Of a stretch of 19,149 bases of DNA, positions 5,658-13,695 are shown one piece after another. The stretch spans positions 1-19,149 of the forward strand of contig DATJXG010000359.1 in assembly GCA_035500455.1 (NCBI GenBank), in the 5' to 3' direction. The first letter of the stretch is position 1. Every line of letters starts with the position of its first letter. The position numbers and the translations under genes are program-made. The DNA is from DATJXG01 sp035500455 (GTDB lineage Bacteria; Acidobacteriota; Terriglobia; Terriglobales; Acidobacteriaceae). The notes under the pieces are model-generated. The model was not told the DNA's origin. It saw nothing but the letters and a program-made list of their open reading frames with translations, and did no database searches.

Positions 5658-7172
5658 CTAGTACGCTCCCCGCCCCAGTAGCACTTCCCAGAACGTCCTG
5701 GCCACGATCACCAGGTCCAGCCAGATTGACCAGTGCTCGATGTAGAACATATCCATGCGCACGCGCTCGTCGTAGGTGGTGGTCTGGCGGCCCATGGCTT
5801 GCCAGAAGCCGGTGAGCCCGGGTTTCACGCTGAGCAGGTTGGGCAGCAGGGCGCCGTAGCGTTCGGCTTCTTCGCGGCGAATGGTGCGCGGTCCCACAAA
5901 GCTGAGTTTTCCGAGTAGCACGCTGAAGAACTGGGGGAATTCGTCCAGGCTGTATTTGCGCAGAAGTTTTCCTACCCGCGTTACCCGGGGATCGCTCTGC
6001 AGCTTGAATTTTTCCTGGAACTGGGTGCGCAGCGCAGGATCGACCGCCAACTGCTCGTCGGCGTTCACCCGCATGGTGCGGAACTTCAGGTAGTAGTGGT
6101 CGTGCAGGTCCTGCCCGAGATAGGCGCTGCGGTAGAAAAGCGGGCCGCGGTCTTCGAGCTTGATCACCAAAGCGATCAGGGGCGTCAGCAGCAATGTCAC
6201 TACGCTGCCCACCACGCCGATCAGCCGGTCAAACACCGCTTTGCCGGCAATCTGCACCGGCCGCGCCCAGCGCGGCGGCGAGCTGAAGCGAAAGAACCCG
6301 GAGAATTCGTCACGCTCGTACTGAAATTCTGAAGAACTCAGCAGGTCGGAATAAACCTGCACCGCGATGCCGCGCTCCCGGCAATTGCGGGCAATCTCGA
6401 GCACGCGCGGATAATGCCCCAGCTCGTTGGCCGAAAGACTCAGCAACACCCACTGCACCGGATGCCGCTCCAGAACCTGCTCCCACTCATCGAGCCGGCC
6501 CAAGCACGGCAAGCCGTCCAGATCGCGGTCAGAATTGGCGCCGGAATCCCCTTCCACCAGGACTCCCACCACGTCATACCGATGATGCCGCTGCACCGCC
6601 AGTTGTCGCTGCAGCCCGGCAAGGCGATGCGGCGGGCCGGCCAGCAGCGCCGTCTCCCGCGCCAGACCGCGCCGCCACAGAGCGCTGTACAAACCGCGAA
6701 TGGAGAACCGGCCTCCCAGCACCAGCAGCAGCGCCAGCCCATACCAGGCGACGATCAAATAGCGCGAAAAGCCCTGCGCCTTGAACAGCACGAAGTTGGC
6801 GCATACCAGGGCAACGAAATAAAACGAGATGGCCTTGACCCCAAGCTCCAGCTCTTTCTCCGGGCGGCGCAAGCCAGCCTCCTTGTAGCCTTCGAAGAGC
6901 CACAGCACGAGGGCAAAAAGCGGAACGTAGAACAGATAGTAGTTCGAGGGATTCAGCGACTCCGGCGGTACACCGATGCCTTTCAGGGCCAGCACCTCCG
7001 CGAGTTTGTGCGCCAGCCAGACCGCGATGGTGTCGCTCGCCAGGAACAGCGCCTTCTTGAACCAGGGTTGCCGGACGATTTTGCCCAGGCCGCGCGTCCC
7101 CGCCGCCAGCCGCGATTGCGGCACGCCCTGCTGTTCCGGCGATTGCGAGAGAATGGTTTCTGAAGTGGCCAT
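5658..7172 (-). CDS. Polyprenyl-phosphate sugar-1-phosphate transferase (initiating PGT, WcaJ/WbaP type)
   Basis: The 504-residue membrane protein has four predicted N-terminal membrane segments (about 40-60, 79-97, 115-133, 138-156) and a soluble Rossmann-like middle domain. A fifth hydrophobic segment (about 317-338) then leads into the bacterial sugar transferase domain. That domain shows KLEDRGPLFYR (338-348), KFRTM (363-367), the catalytic SLDEFPQ (Asp410-Glu411), SFVGPR (424-429) and KPGLTG (450-455). Enzymes of this layout move a sugar-1-phosphate, often glucose-1-P or galactose-1-P, from UDP-sugar to undecaprenyl phosphate on the inner face of the cytoplasmic membrane, starting each repeat unit. 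The exact sugar is not readable. Length matches the large polyprenyl glycosylphosphotransferase family. The ATG at 7172 lacks a clear Shine-Dalgarno. An inverted repeat follows the stop. Confidence 0.93.
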   Translation of the reverse strand: MATSETILSQSPEQQGVPQSRLAAGTRGLGKIVRQPWFKKALFLASDTIAVWLAHKLAEVLALKGIGVPPESLNPSNYYLFYVPLFALVLWLFEGYKEAGLRRPEKELELGVKAISFYFVALVCANFVLFKAQGFSRYLIVAWYGLALLLVLGGRFSIRGLYSALWRRGLARETALLAGPPHRLAGLQRQLAVQRHHRYDVVGVLVEGDSGANSDRDLDGLPCLGRLDEWEQVLERHPVQWVLLSLSANELGHYPRVLEIARNCRERGIAVQVYSDLLSSSEFQYERDEFSGFFRFSSPPRWARPVQIAGKAVFDRLIGVVGSVVTLLLTPLIALVIKLEDRGPLFYRSAYLGQDLHDHYYLKFRTMRVNADEQLAVDPALRTQFQEKFKLQSDPRVTRVGKLLRKYSLDEFPQFFSVLLGKLSFVGPRTIRREEAERYGALLPNLLSVKPGLTGFWQAMGRQTTTYDERVRMDMFYIEHWSIWLDLVIVARTFWEVLLGRGAY

Positions 7173-7220
7173 GCGATCTGTCTTAAGCGTGGTGCGAGTT
7201 TTCCCTTGCGTCTTTTCCGG

Positions 7221-7250
7221 TTAAAAACGGGCCGCGACCGGCTGGGCCGC
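7221..7250 (-). terminator. Weak hairpin plus T5 after the transaldolase gene
   Basis: Read on the minus strand, the bases after the TAA stop of the transaldolase gene contain GGCC, an 11-base loop, GGCC, then CGTTTTTAA. The stem is only four clear pairs and the next gene lies in the same direction. At most this would be a leaky terminator or attenuator; it may be chance. Confidence 0.2.
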
Positions 7251-7961
7251 TTATTTCCCGTTCCCTGAAATCGAGGAAGCGGCCTGCGCCACCGCGATCT
7301 CCTGCAAAGCTTTTTCGGCGTCGCGGTTGAACTGGCGCACGGTGTCGCGAGTGTATTTGTGGTCGATCATCTTGGCGAAAAACGGCGGCGGCACGGTGAT
7401 GATGTGCGCTCCGGCCAGGGCGGCATTTTGGATGTCGATGGCGGTGCGCACGCTGCCCACGATGATCTTCGCCGAATACTCCCAGTCATTCAGCCAGGCG
7501 CGCACGTTGCGAATGGTCTGGGTGGGATCGTTGCCCTCGTCGGCGATGCGCCCCGCGAAGATGCTCACATAAGTCGCGCCCGCCTTGGTGGCCAGCACCG
7601 CCTGGTTGAACGACAGGACGGCGGTGGCATTTACGGCGATGGCTTCGCCGGTGAGTTCGTTGATCACGTCCAGGCTGGACTCGCCGAATTCGTTGACGAC
7701 GGGAACTTTCACCACGATGTTGCGTCCCCAGGTGGCGAAGGTGCGCGCCTGCTGCAGCATCTGCTGGTGGTCGTTGGTAGTCACCTCCACGCTGAGCGGC
7801 CGGTCGCCCAGCAGGGAACTGAGGCGCTTGGACGCCCCTTCCACGTCGTGAATGCCGTCTTTCAGCATGATCGTGGGGTTGGTCGTGACCCCGTCGACGA
7901 TGCCTTGCTTGAGGAGATAGCGGATTTCCTTTTCGTCGGCAGAATCAATGAAGATTTGCAT
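7251..7961 (-). CDS. tal: Small transaldolase / fructose-6-phosphate aldolase family (TalC-like)
   Basis: This 236-residue protein belongs to the short transaldolase family, slightly longer than the roughly 215-220 residues usual for TalC and FSA. It has FIDSADEKEI with Asp6 near the N-terminus, GVTTNPTI (24-31), the Schiff-base Lys85 in NIVVKVP, NATAVLSFNQA (111-121), SIFAGRIADEGND (133-145) and GSVRT (169-173). The position that is Tyr131 in E. coli fructose-6-phosphate aldolase is Phe135 here, as in true transaldolases. Transaldolase moves a dihydroxyacetone unit between fructose-6-phosphate and erythrose-4-phosphate, forming sedoheptulose-7-phosphate, the substrate of GmhA. Its presence inside a polysaccharide cluster with heptose genes suggests dedicated precursor supply; that role is inference. 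A strong GGAGGT ribosome site stands 8 bases before the ATG. Confidence 0.85.
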   Translation of the reverse strand: MQIFIDSADEKEIRYLLKQGIVDGVTTNPTIMLKDGIHDVEGASKRLSSLLGDRPLSVEVTTNDHQQMLQQARTFATWGRNIVVKVPVVNEFGESSLDVINELTGEAIAVNATAVLSFNQAVLATKAGATYVSIFAGRIADEGNDPTQTIRNVRAWLNDWEYSAKIIVGSVRTAIDIQNAALAGAHIITVPPPFFAKMIDHKYTRDTVRQFNRDAEKALQEIAVAQAASSISGNGK

Positions 7962-7969
7962 AGCGCCTT

Positions 7970-7975
7970 ACCTCC
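7970..7975 (-). promoter_or_regulatory. Strong Shine-Dalgarno (GGAGGT) for the transaldolase gene
   Basis: The reverse complement of 7970-7975 reads GGAGGT, with 8 bases before the ATG at 7961. It is the clearest ribosome site in the window and fixes this start. Confidence 0.75.
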
Positions 7976-8029
7976 GTGAGGAACTCAGTGGCGAGAAACA
8001 AAACAGGAACCCAAAAGCAAAAGCATGGT

Positions 8030-9211
8030 TCAGGAAACTGCGGAGAGGGCGCGGCCCTCAGCGCGGCCTGCCGGATTGTGCTCCGCCAGACGTGTCTCGA
8101 TGAAATCTTCCATCTCCGCCTTGAAGCGGGGAATGTCGAAACGCTGCACGCTTGCGCGGATAAATTCAGGAGAGAAGTGTTCCTCCAGGCATTCGAATCG
8201 CAGAATGGCTTGCGCCAGCGATTCCGCGCTGGGATCCGCGAAGAAGAGGCCGGTGGCGGCGTTGGCGGCAGCGGAATCCGCAGCGGGCAATCCGATCACC
8301 GTTTCCAGGGCTCCCCCCCGGCCATAGGCAATCACCGGCCGCCCGAAAGAATGAGCTTCGAGCGGCACCAGGCCGAAGTCTTCCTCGCCGGGAAAGAGCA
8401 AGGCGCGGCAATGGGCATAGTTCTCCCGAACCCCCTCATCGTCGAGCCTTCCCAGGAACTCCACGGTAGGCCCAGCCACGGCACGCAGCTTCTTATATAA
8501 GGCGCCCTCGCCGATCACCCGCAGGCGGCGCTTGAGCCGAGTGCAAGCGTCGACGGCAAGATCCACGCGCTTGTAGTCAATGAGGCGGCTTACCACCAGG
8601 TAGTAGTCGTCGATTTTTTCTGCCAGGTAGCCGTTGGCGAGATCCACCGGGGGATAGATCACGCCTGCGTCGCGGCGGTAATGCTTGCGGATGCGCGCGG
8701 CGGCATTTTGTGAGCTGGCCAGAAAGTGGTCCACGCGCGAAGCCGAGGCCAGGTCCCACAAGCGCAGGTAATTGGCGGTCAAGGAAAACACGCTGCCCAC
8801 CACCGGGCCGAGGGCCTTGCGATAGCGCGCGTGCATTTCCCACAAATAGCGCATGGGGGAGTGGCAATAGCAGATGTGGCAGGTGCGGGTGGAAGTGATA
8901 ACTCCTTTGGCCGGGCCGGCCTCATGGCTGAGCACGAGGTCGTAGTCCGAGAGATCAAATTGCTCCAGCGCCCAAGGCTGCAAGGGCAGGAAGTGGCGGT
9001 GCCAGCGGTGGCTTCCCGGGATCCGCTGCAGAAACGAGGTAGTCAGCCGGTGCGTCCGCAGGCCGGGACTCATGGTCGAGGGATTGGCCACCAGGCAGAA
9101 CAAGTCGGCTTGGGGAAAAATCTCCGCCAGCACTTCCAACACCCGCTCCCCGCCTCCCCAACCGAGGAACCAGTAGTGCACGATGGCGACTTTGAGATCA
9201 GTTTTGAGCAT
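8030..9211 (-). CDS. GT4-family glycosyltransferase (WbaZ/mannosyltransferase-like)
   Basis: With the ATG at 9211 the protein is 393 residues. It is a GT-B retaining glycosyltransferase: an N-terminal acceptor-side domain starting VAIVHYWFLGWGGGERVLE (8-26), a CHICYCHSPMRYLWE segment (111-125), a hinge near VSRLIDYKR (207-215), and the donor-side EX7E motif at Glu277 and Glu285 in EEDFGLVPLEAHSFGRPVIA. The early GGGERV and CYCHSPMRYLW segments recall WbaZ-type enzymes, which often use GDP-mannose; the donor here is unproven. The frame extends upstream to 9289, but the extra 26 residues are basic and unconserved-looking, and lie wholly inside the preceding gene. The start at 9211 overlaps the upstream GT4 gene by 14 bases, suggesting coupled translation. 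Confidence 0.88.
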   Translation of the reverse strand: MLKTDLKVAIVHYWFLGWGGGERVLEVLAEIFPQADLFCLVANPSTMSPGLRTHRLTTSFLQRIPGSHRWHRHFLPLQPWALEQFDLSDYDLVLSHEAGPAKGVITSTRTCHICYCHSPMRYLWEMHARYRKALGPVVGSVFSLTANYLRLWDLASASRVDHFLASSQNAAARIRKHYRRDAGVIYPPVDLANGYLAEKIDDYYLVVSRLIDYKRVDLAVDACTRLKRRLRVIGEGALYKKLRAVAGPTVEFLGRLDDEGVRENYAHCRALLFPGEEDFGLVPLEAHSFGRPVIAYGRGGALETVIGLPAADSAAANAATGLFFADPSAESLAQAILRFECLEEHFSPEFIRASVQRFDIPRFKAEMEDFIETRLAEHNPAGRAEGRALSAVS

Positions 9212-10394
9212 AGGATCCGGATCCGGCCGGCGCTGCCCGCGCCTTCTTCTGCAGAACTTCGCAATAGACTTCCTGGTGCTTGCGCGCACTTTCCCGCCAG
9301 GAGAATCTCTGCGCGCGCAGCAGGCCTTTTTCTCGCAGAGCGGCGCGGGTCTCGGGGCTGGCGGAGACGGTCTGCATGGCGGCAGCCATCTCCTCGACGT
9401 TCAGAGGATCGAAATATGCCACCGCGTCGCCGCCGACCTCAGGCAGAGAGCTGCTGCTGGAACTGAGTACTGGTGTGCCGCACGCCATTGCTTCCAGCAC
9501 GGGAAGACCAAAACCCTCCACCAGCGAGGGCATGATCAGGAACTGGGCCGCGGCATAGAAAGAGGGCAAAACATCCTGCGCTACCTGATCGACCAAGTTG
9601 ACCTTGGCGGTGATGCCCAGCCGGGCGCACTGCTCGATCAGCCGGGCTTTTTCCGGGCCTGCGCCGATAACCAGCAGCTCCCATGCCGAGTTCGTGCGCT
9701 GCCAAAAGAGCTGCGCCGCGGCCAGCAGGCGGGCCAGGTTCTTGTGCGGCCGCAAGGCGCTCACGCAAAGCATGTACGGGGTTTGCCGTCCCAGGGCGGC
9801 GGCGACCAGGGCGCGTGCCTGCTCGCGGTTCGAAGGCCGAAATTCCTCGCTTACCCCGTGGTAGATGACGCTGATCTTCGACTCGCGCACTGCCAGGCGT
9901 TCTACGAGTTGCCGTTTTACATGTTCAGACCCGGTCACGATGTGGTCCGCGCGGCGGGCGACAAGGTGCAACATGGTCCAGGCGTATGCAAACACCGGGA
10001 ATTTGTGGTTATGCCCCTCCGGCATGAGATGGATGAGGTCATGTATCGACACCACCAGTTTTCCCGAATAGAGCAGGGGCGCGTTGTAGTGCGGCACATG
10101 CAGGAGGTCGCAGCCGCGAGCTGCCTTTGGGATCTCGATCTGCTCCCGAAGGGTATAAATCGGGGCCTTCACGATGCGCACCGACTGGCAGAAAGGCGAA
10201 ACCCGGCCGGCGTTTTCCTCCATGACCAACCCCCGGATGCGAACCCGGTCGCGCAAAATCGAAAGCCCGGCCAACAGGTTGTAGATGTAAGTGCCCAGGC
10301 CAGTGCGCAGCCAGCGCGCATCCACGGCTACCTCGTAATTCACACGGGCAGCGGGGGAAGCCGGGGGTTCTGTAACCGCGAGTGCTTCAGGCAT
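9198..10394 (-). CDS. GT4-family glycosyltransferase
   Basis: From the ATG at 10394 the product is 398 residues (an in-frame ATG at 10418 would add eight). It is a GT-B enzyme: VDARWLRTGLGTYIYNLL near the N-terminus, SIHDLIHLMPEGH (about 116-128), TGSEHVKRQL (154-163), the CVSALRPHKNLARLL hinge (210-224), and EX7E at Glu293 and Glu301 in EGFGLPVLEAMACGTPVLSS. This is the common layout of cytoplasmic glycosyltransferases that add sugars to the lipid-linked repeat unit. Donor and linkage cannot be read. The start at 10394 gives an ATGCCTGA overlap (8 bases) with the polymerase gene, the same arrangement as at the GT2 gene, so it is preferred, though neither start has a strong ribosome site. The 3' end overlaps the next GT4 gene by 14 bases. 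Confidence 0.88.
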   Translation of the reverse strand: MPEALAVTEPPASPAARVNYEVAVDARWLRTGLGTYIYNLLAGLSILRDRVRIRGLVMEENAGRVSPFCQSVRIVKAPIYTLREQIEIPKAARGCDLLHVPHYNAPLLYSGKLVVSIHDLIHLMPEGHNHKFPVFAYAWTMLHLVARRADHIVTGSEHVKRQLVERLAVRESKISVIYHGVSEEFRPSNREQARALVAAALGRQTPYMLCVSALRPHKNLARLLAAAQLFWQRTNSAWELLVIGAGPEKARLIEQCARLGITAKVNLVDQVAQDVLPSFYAAAQFLIMPSLVEGFGLPVLEAMACGTPVLSSSSSSLPEVGGDAVAYFDPLNVEEMAAAMQTVSASPETRAALREKGLLRAQRFSWRESARKHQEVYCEVLQKKARAAPAGSGSYAQN

Positions 10395-11628
10395 GGACCT
10401 GAACCGGACGAACGGCATGACTGACCCGCGGCAGCAGCCGATAGGCCGCGCTCAGCAGGCCGATGTGAAACCAGACATACGGCCGCAATATGTTCTGATT
10501 GAACTGGAGAATGAGAATGAGAAACACCAGCGCCCAGCCCAGAGCCTTGTTGAGCACGGCATCGTCGGGCACCTGCACGATGGTGTAGAACAGCCCGGAC
10601 ATGTAGGCGAGATAGAACAAGAAACCGAAAGTACCGCTGGCCGCCAATATTTCCAGCGTGGTGCACAGTCCTTCGTTCGCTTTGGCGTCCTCATTGTCAT
10701 CGATGGTCACGTGATTCTGACCGCCAATCGCGGGCGCAACCCCCCCCAGGCTGACGCCGATCACGGGACTGGAGGTGTAAATGTGCAGCGTCTGCAGGGC
10801 CAGATCCCAGCGGCCCTTGGTGGAATGAGATCCGTAGTCATCCAGGATTCCCAACCCATTGGTGAGGAAATCGAGAGTGCTGAGGTCCACTCCGCGCAAG
10901 GCCACGGCTGCCAGCAGGACGACTCCGCACGCGGCCGTGACCGGCAGCCAGAGCGACTTTCCTTCGCGCACGCGCCAGTACAGTTTCAATCCCAACCATG
11001 CCGCCATCAGGACCCAACCCATGCGGGAGCTGGACATGAATAAGGCGATGGTGACCAGCCAGAACACGGTTCGCAGATAAGGGATGGAATACTTCTTCAG
11101 CCGAAGGTAGTCCATCATGACCCAGCCGGTGAGCATGTAGGTGGCGTAGTAGGAGGGCTCGTAGGTGAAGCCATTGATGCGAGCCAGAGTGCCCGGAAAC
11201 CACCACTCAATCACCAGGGGGGGCTGGAATCCGGCCAGGGGCAGCGCAAATTGTAGAAGTCCGAAGGCCGCAGAAAATCCGAAGCTGTACACGTAGAAGC
11301 GGAGGACCGTGTGCAATTTGGCTTCAGTGTCCACCACCGCGGTGATTCCCAGCACCATGAGGACGTTGAAAATCAGGAAGAGTCCATAACCGATGCTTCG
11401 GCTGAGGAAGACCGTATTCGGCACGAAGCCGAGGATGAACAAAGTCCATAGCAGGAGATATCCGAAGCCCGTCGGCCACACCGAGCGGGAAACAGACTTC
11501 CAAAGCCCGGCGGCGAGAATCGGCAACATGGCTACCTGGAACAGGCGCAGGGTGAAACCGCCGATCTTGACCACGGAGAAGAGATCGTCGGAGACGAAAA
11601 AGGAACAGAGACAGAGCAGGAAAATCAC
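10387..11628 (-). CDS. wzy: O-antigen polymerase/ligase-like membrane protein (Wzy candidate)
   Basis: The 413-residue protein is strongly hydrophobic, with about ten or more predicted membrane segments and few charges between them. Two features recall the Wzy/WaaL family. One is SSSRMGWVLM (199-208). The other is a large extracytoplasmic loop with KGRWDLALQTLHIYTSSPVIG (271-291) followed by NEGLCTTLEILAASGTFGF (318-336). In a Wzx/Wzy pathway the polymerase joins lipid-linked repeat units on the periplasmic side. It is the only such protein here and sits among the glycosyltransferases beside a flippase and chain regulator, so polymerase is favoured over ligase. The start is GTG at 11628; an in-frame TAA lies two codons upstream, so it cannot begin earlier. 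Sequence conservation in this family is low, so the assignment rests on topology and context. Confidence 0.78.
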   Translation of the reverse strand: MIFLLCLCSFFVSDDLFSVVKIGGFTLRLFQVAMLPILAAGLWKSVSRSVWPTGFGYLLLWTLFILGFVPNTVFLSRSIGYGLFLIFNVLMVLGITAVVDTEAKLHTVLRFYVYSFGFSAAFGLLQFALPLAGFQPPLVIEWWFPGTLARINGFTYEPSYYATYMLTGWVMMDYLRLKKYSIPYLRTVFWLVTIALFMSSSRMGWVLMAAWLGLKLYWRVREGKSLWLPVTAACGVVLLAAVALRGVDLSTLDFLTNGLGILDDYGSHSTKGRWDLALQTLHIYTSSPVIGVSLGGVAPAIGGQNHVTIDDNEDAKANEGLCTTLEILAASGTFGFLFYLAYMSGLFYTIVQVPDDAVLNKALGWALVFLILILQFNQNILRPYVWFHIGLLSAAYRLLPRVSHAVRPVQVHA

Positions 11629-11684
11629 AGGTTATTCCAGGCGCCGCTGGTTAGAACTGAGCAAATGGTTGTTGGTGCGCATCC

Positions 11685-12578
11685 TTATCCTGCCGCCGGC
11701 GAATAAAAGAGCGAAATGCCTTCCCAGAACGCCTTTTGCGCCAGCCAGAAAGCCTGCCGCCGACGCAATGAAAATACGGACAACGCCAGCAAGTGAAGCA
11801 GATAAGCGGGCACCAGAACAAAACGCCAGCAGGGGAAGTGCTTGAGGAAGTAGTACACGTGGTTGCGGATGGCATAACGGATGGAAAAATCCGAACTGGC
11901 CCCGGTGAGGCTGCCCACCTTATGCAGCAGCCGGGCGGAAGGAACATAGAACAGTTTCACGCCCTGGCGGTAGGCCCGATAACAGAAATCGGTGTCGTCG
12001 TAATAGACAAAATACTTGGGGTCCATCAAGCCGATGCGCTCAAAGACCTGGCGGCGGATCAACATGCAGCAGGTTGGACTGTAGGTCACAAGGCGAGGCT
12101 TGTCGAAGCGGCCATCGTCTTTCTGATCGACGCCGAAATGGCGGCTTGACCAGCCCATCAGAAAATAGCCGCCGGCGCACCAGATCCGTTGCGGGTCGGA
12201 GAAGTAGTTGATCTTGGGGACGACCATGTCGCAGGCGTGTTCCACCAGTCCCTGCTCCAGGCTGCTCAGCAGGGTAGCGTCGAACACGGTGTCGTTGTTG
12301 AGTAAAAGAATGCAGTCACAGCCGTCCTTGAGAGCGGCGCGGATGCCGATGTTGTTGCCCTCGGCGACGCCGACGTTTCCGGCATTGCGGACTACTACGA
12401 CGCGAGGATCGGCATAGCGAGCGACTTGTTCCAGGGTGTCATCGGAGGATGCGTTATCGATGACGTAGAGAGTGAAATCGGCCAGCGTCTGCGGCAGCAG
12501 GGAATCCATGAATGCGGAAATCACCTGCCCGCTCTCAAAGGTCACGGTCACCACTCCGATACGGCTGCGCCTAGCCAT
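11685..12578 (-). CDS. GT2-family glycosyltransferase (rhamnosyltransferase-like)
   Basis: From the ATG at 12578 the protein is 297 residues. It is a GT-A inverting glycosyltransferase: IGVVTVTFESG (7-17), VIDNASSDDTLE (39-50), RNAGNVGVAEGNNIGI (64-79), the metal-binding NND at 94-96, then YYDDTDFCYRAYRQG (192-206) with the likely catalytic acidic residues. A hydrophobic stretch at about 246-272 may anchor it to the membrane. WbbL-type rhamnosyltransferases share this pattern; the donor could be a dTDP-sugar in line with the epimerase upstream, but this is inference. The start at 12578 gives an ATGGCTAG overlap (8 bases) with the epimerase stop and has a purine-rich GGGAGCGAGG upstream; an ATG at 12605 is a less likely alternative. 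Confidence 0.9.
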   Translation of the reverse strand: MARRSRIGVVTVTFESGQVISAFMDSLLPQTLADFTLYVIDNASSDDTLEQVARYADPRVVVVRNAGNVGVAEGNNIGIRAALKDGCDCILLLNNDTVFDATLLSSLEQGLVEHACDMVVPKINYFSDPQRIWCAGGYFLMGWSSRHFGVDQKDDGRFDKPRLVTYSPTCCMLIRRQVFERIGLMDPKYFVYYDDTDFCYRAYRQGVKLFYVPSARLLHKVGSLTGASSDFSIRYAIRNHVYYFLKHFPCWRFVLVPAYLLHLLALSVFSLRRRQAFWLAQKAFWEGISLFYSPAAG

Positions 12579-13695
12579 GCAGCAGGCCTCGCTCCCGCAA
12601 CTCATAGAGGGAAGTGTCGTGCGCGGCGGGTACCGGGGCCTGCGCGGCCGCCCAATCCAGGAACTTTCCCAGGCCTTCCTGAAAATTGAAGCGAGGGCGG
12701 AATCCCACCGCCTGGCAAGTCTTGCTCAGATCTGCAAAGTTGTGCCGGATATCGCCGTGACGAAACGCTCCCGTGAGCAGGATCTCTCCCCTGCTCCCGA
12801 AAAATCGGGAAATCGCCGTGGCGACCTGCAGTACGGTGGTGCTTTGCCCCGTTCCCACGTTGAAGCTTCCGGCCGCTGCAGGATTCTCAATGCAGCGCCA
12901 GGTTGCCTCCACCGCATCTTCCACAAAGATGAAGTCGCGGCTCTCCTGACCGTCTTCGAAAACCTGGATGGGGGAGCCGGAGCGGGCGAGGCTGGAAAAG
13001 ATCGCCAGGATGCCGGTGTAGGGATTGCACAGAGACTGCCCCGGTCCGAAAACGTTCTGGTAGCGCAATGCGCATCCGGCGAAGCCGCAGGAGCGCGCAA
13101 ACATAAGCACCATTTCTTCCTGCACGCGTTTGGTCAGGCCATAGAAAGAAAGAGGCTGGAGGGGGGCGTCTTCCCGCGTGGCCTGTGGAGTGCAAGCCAC
13201 TCCGCAGTGCGGGCAGGGCGGATCATACCGGCCGGCGCGGAGATCCTGCGGCGCCCGCGGGCCAGGATGAACCAGTCCATGCTGGGCGCAGCGGTAGCTG
13301 CCTTCTCCGTAGATGGCGCGGGAAGAGGCGACGACGACCTTGCTGACGCGGCAGCTTCTGTCGTTCACCAGGCAATGCATGAGGGCGGCCGTCCCGCCGA
13401 GGTTGACCTCCTGATAGCGCATCACCTCGTACATGGACTGGCCAGTTCCGGTCTCAGCGGCGAGGTGAACCACAGCGTCCCGCTTGGCCAAGGCGCGCGC
13501 CAGCAGATTGGCATCCGCGACATCGCCGCGGTAAAGCTCAACTTCGCCGGCAACATCGGCGGGCAGATCGTCCACGCCGGCATGCACCTGGGGGCTGAAG
13601 TTGTCCAGCACCGCCAGGGTACAGCCTTCGCGAAGCAGCCTGCGCACCAGGTGCGAGCCAATAAAACCCGCTCCACCAGTGACCAGAACATTCAT
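12571..13695 (-). CDS. NAD-dependent epimerase with cysteine-rich insert (dTDP-L-rhamnose 4-epimerase-like)
   Basis: This 374-residue extended SDR has GGAGFIGSH (7-15), HLAAETGTGQSMYEV (77-91), SSRAIYGEG (124-132), the catalytic pair Tyr185 and Lys189 in YGLTK, and RYQNVFGPGQ (211-220). Between the serine loop and the YxxxK lies an insert of about 35 residues with Cys136, CPHC at 161-164 and Cys168, which looks like a small zinc knuckle. That insert and the RAIYGEG form recall enzymes annotated as dTDP-L-rhamnose 4-epimerase (WbiB/Tll type), which make dTDP-6-deoxy-L-talose. No rml genes are visible in this window. The catalytic serine loop has Arg where most epimerases have Ala. It overlaps the methyltransferase upstream by four bases (ATGA), so the two are probably translated together. 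Exact substrate is uncertain. Confidence 0.85.
   Translation of the reverse strand: MNVLVTGGAGFIGSHLVRRLLREGCTLAVLDNFSPQVHAGVDDLPADVAGEVELYRGDVADANLLARALAKRDAVVHLAAETGTGQSMYEVMRYQEVNLGGTAALMHCLVNDRSCRVSKVVVASSRAIYGEGSYRCAQHGLVHPGPRAPQDLRAGRYDPPCPHCGVACTPQATREDAPLQPLSFYGLTKRVQEEMVLMFARSCGFAGCALRYQNVFGPGQSLCNPYTGILAIFSSLARSGSPIQVFEDGQESRDFIFVEDAVEATWRCIENPAAAGSFNVGTGQSTTVLQVATAISRFFGSRGEILLTGAFRHGDIRHNFADLSKTCQAVGFRPRFNFQEGLGKFLDWAAAQAPVPAAHDTSLYELRERGLLHG

Noticed and set aside
9183..10424. Plus-strand open frame of 413 codons
   Set aside because: It is antisense to a clear GT4 gene with an intact EX7E motif; its composition is that of an antisense shadow.
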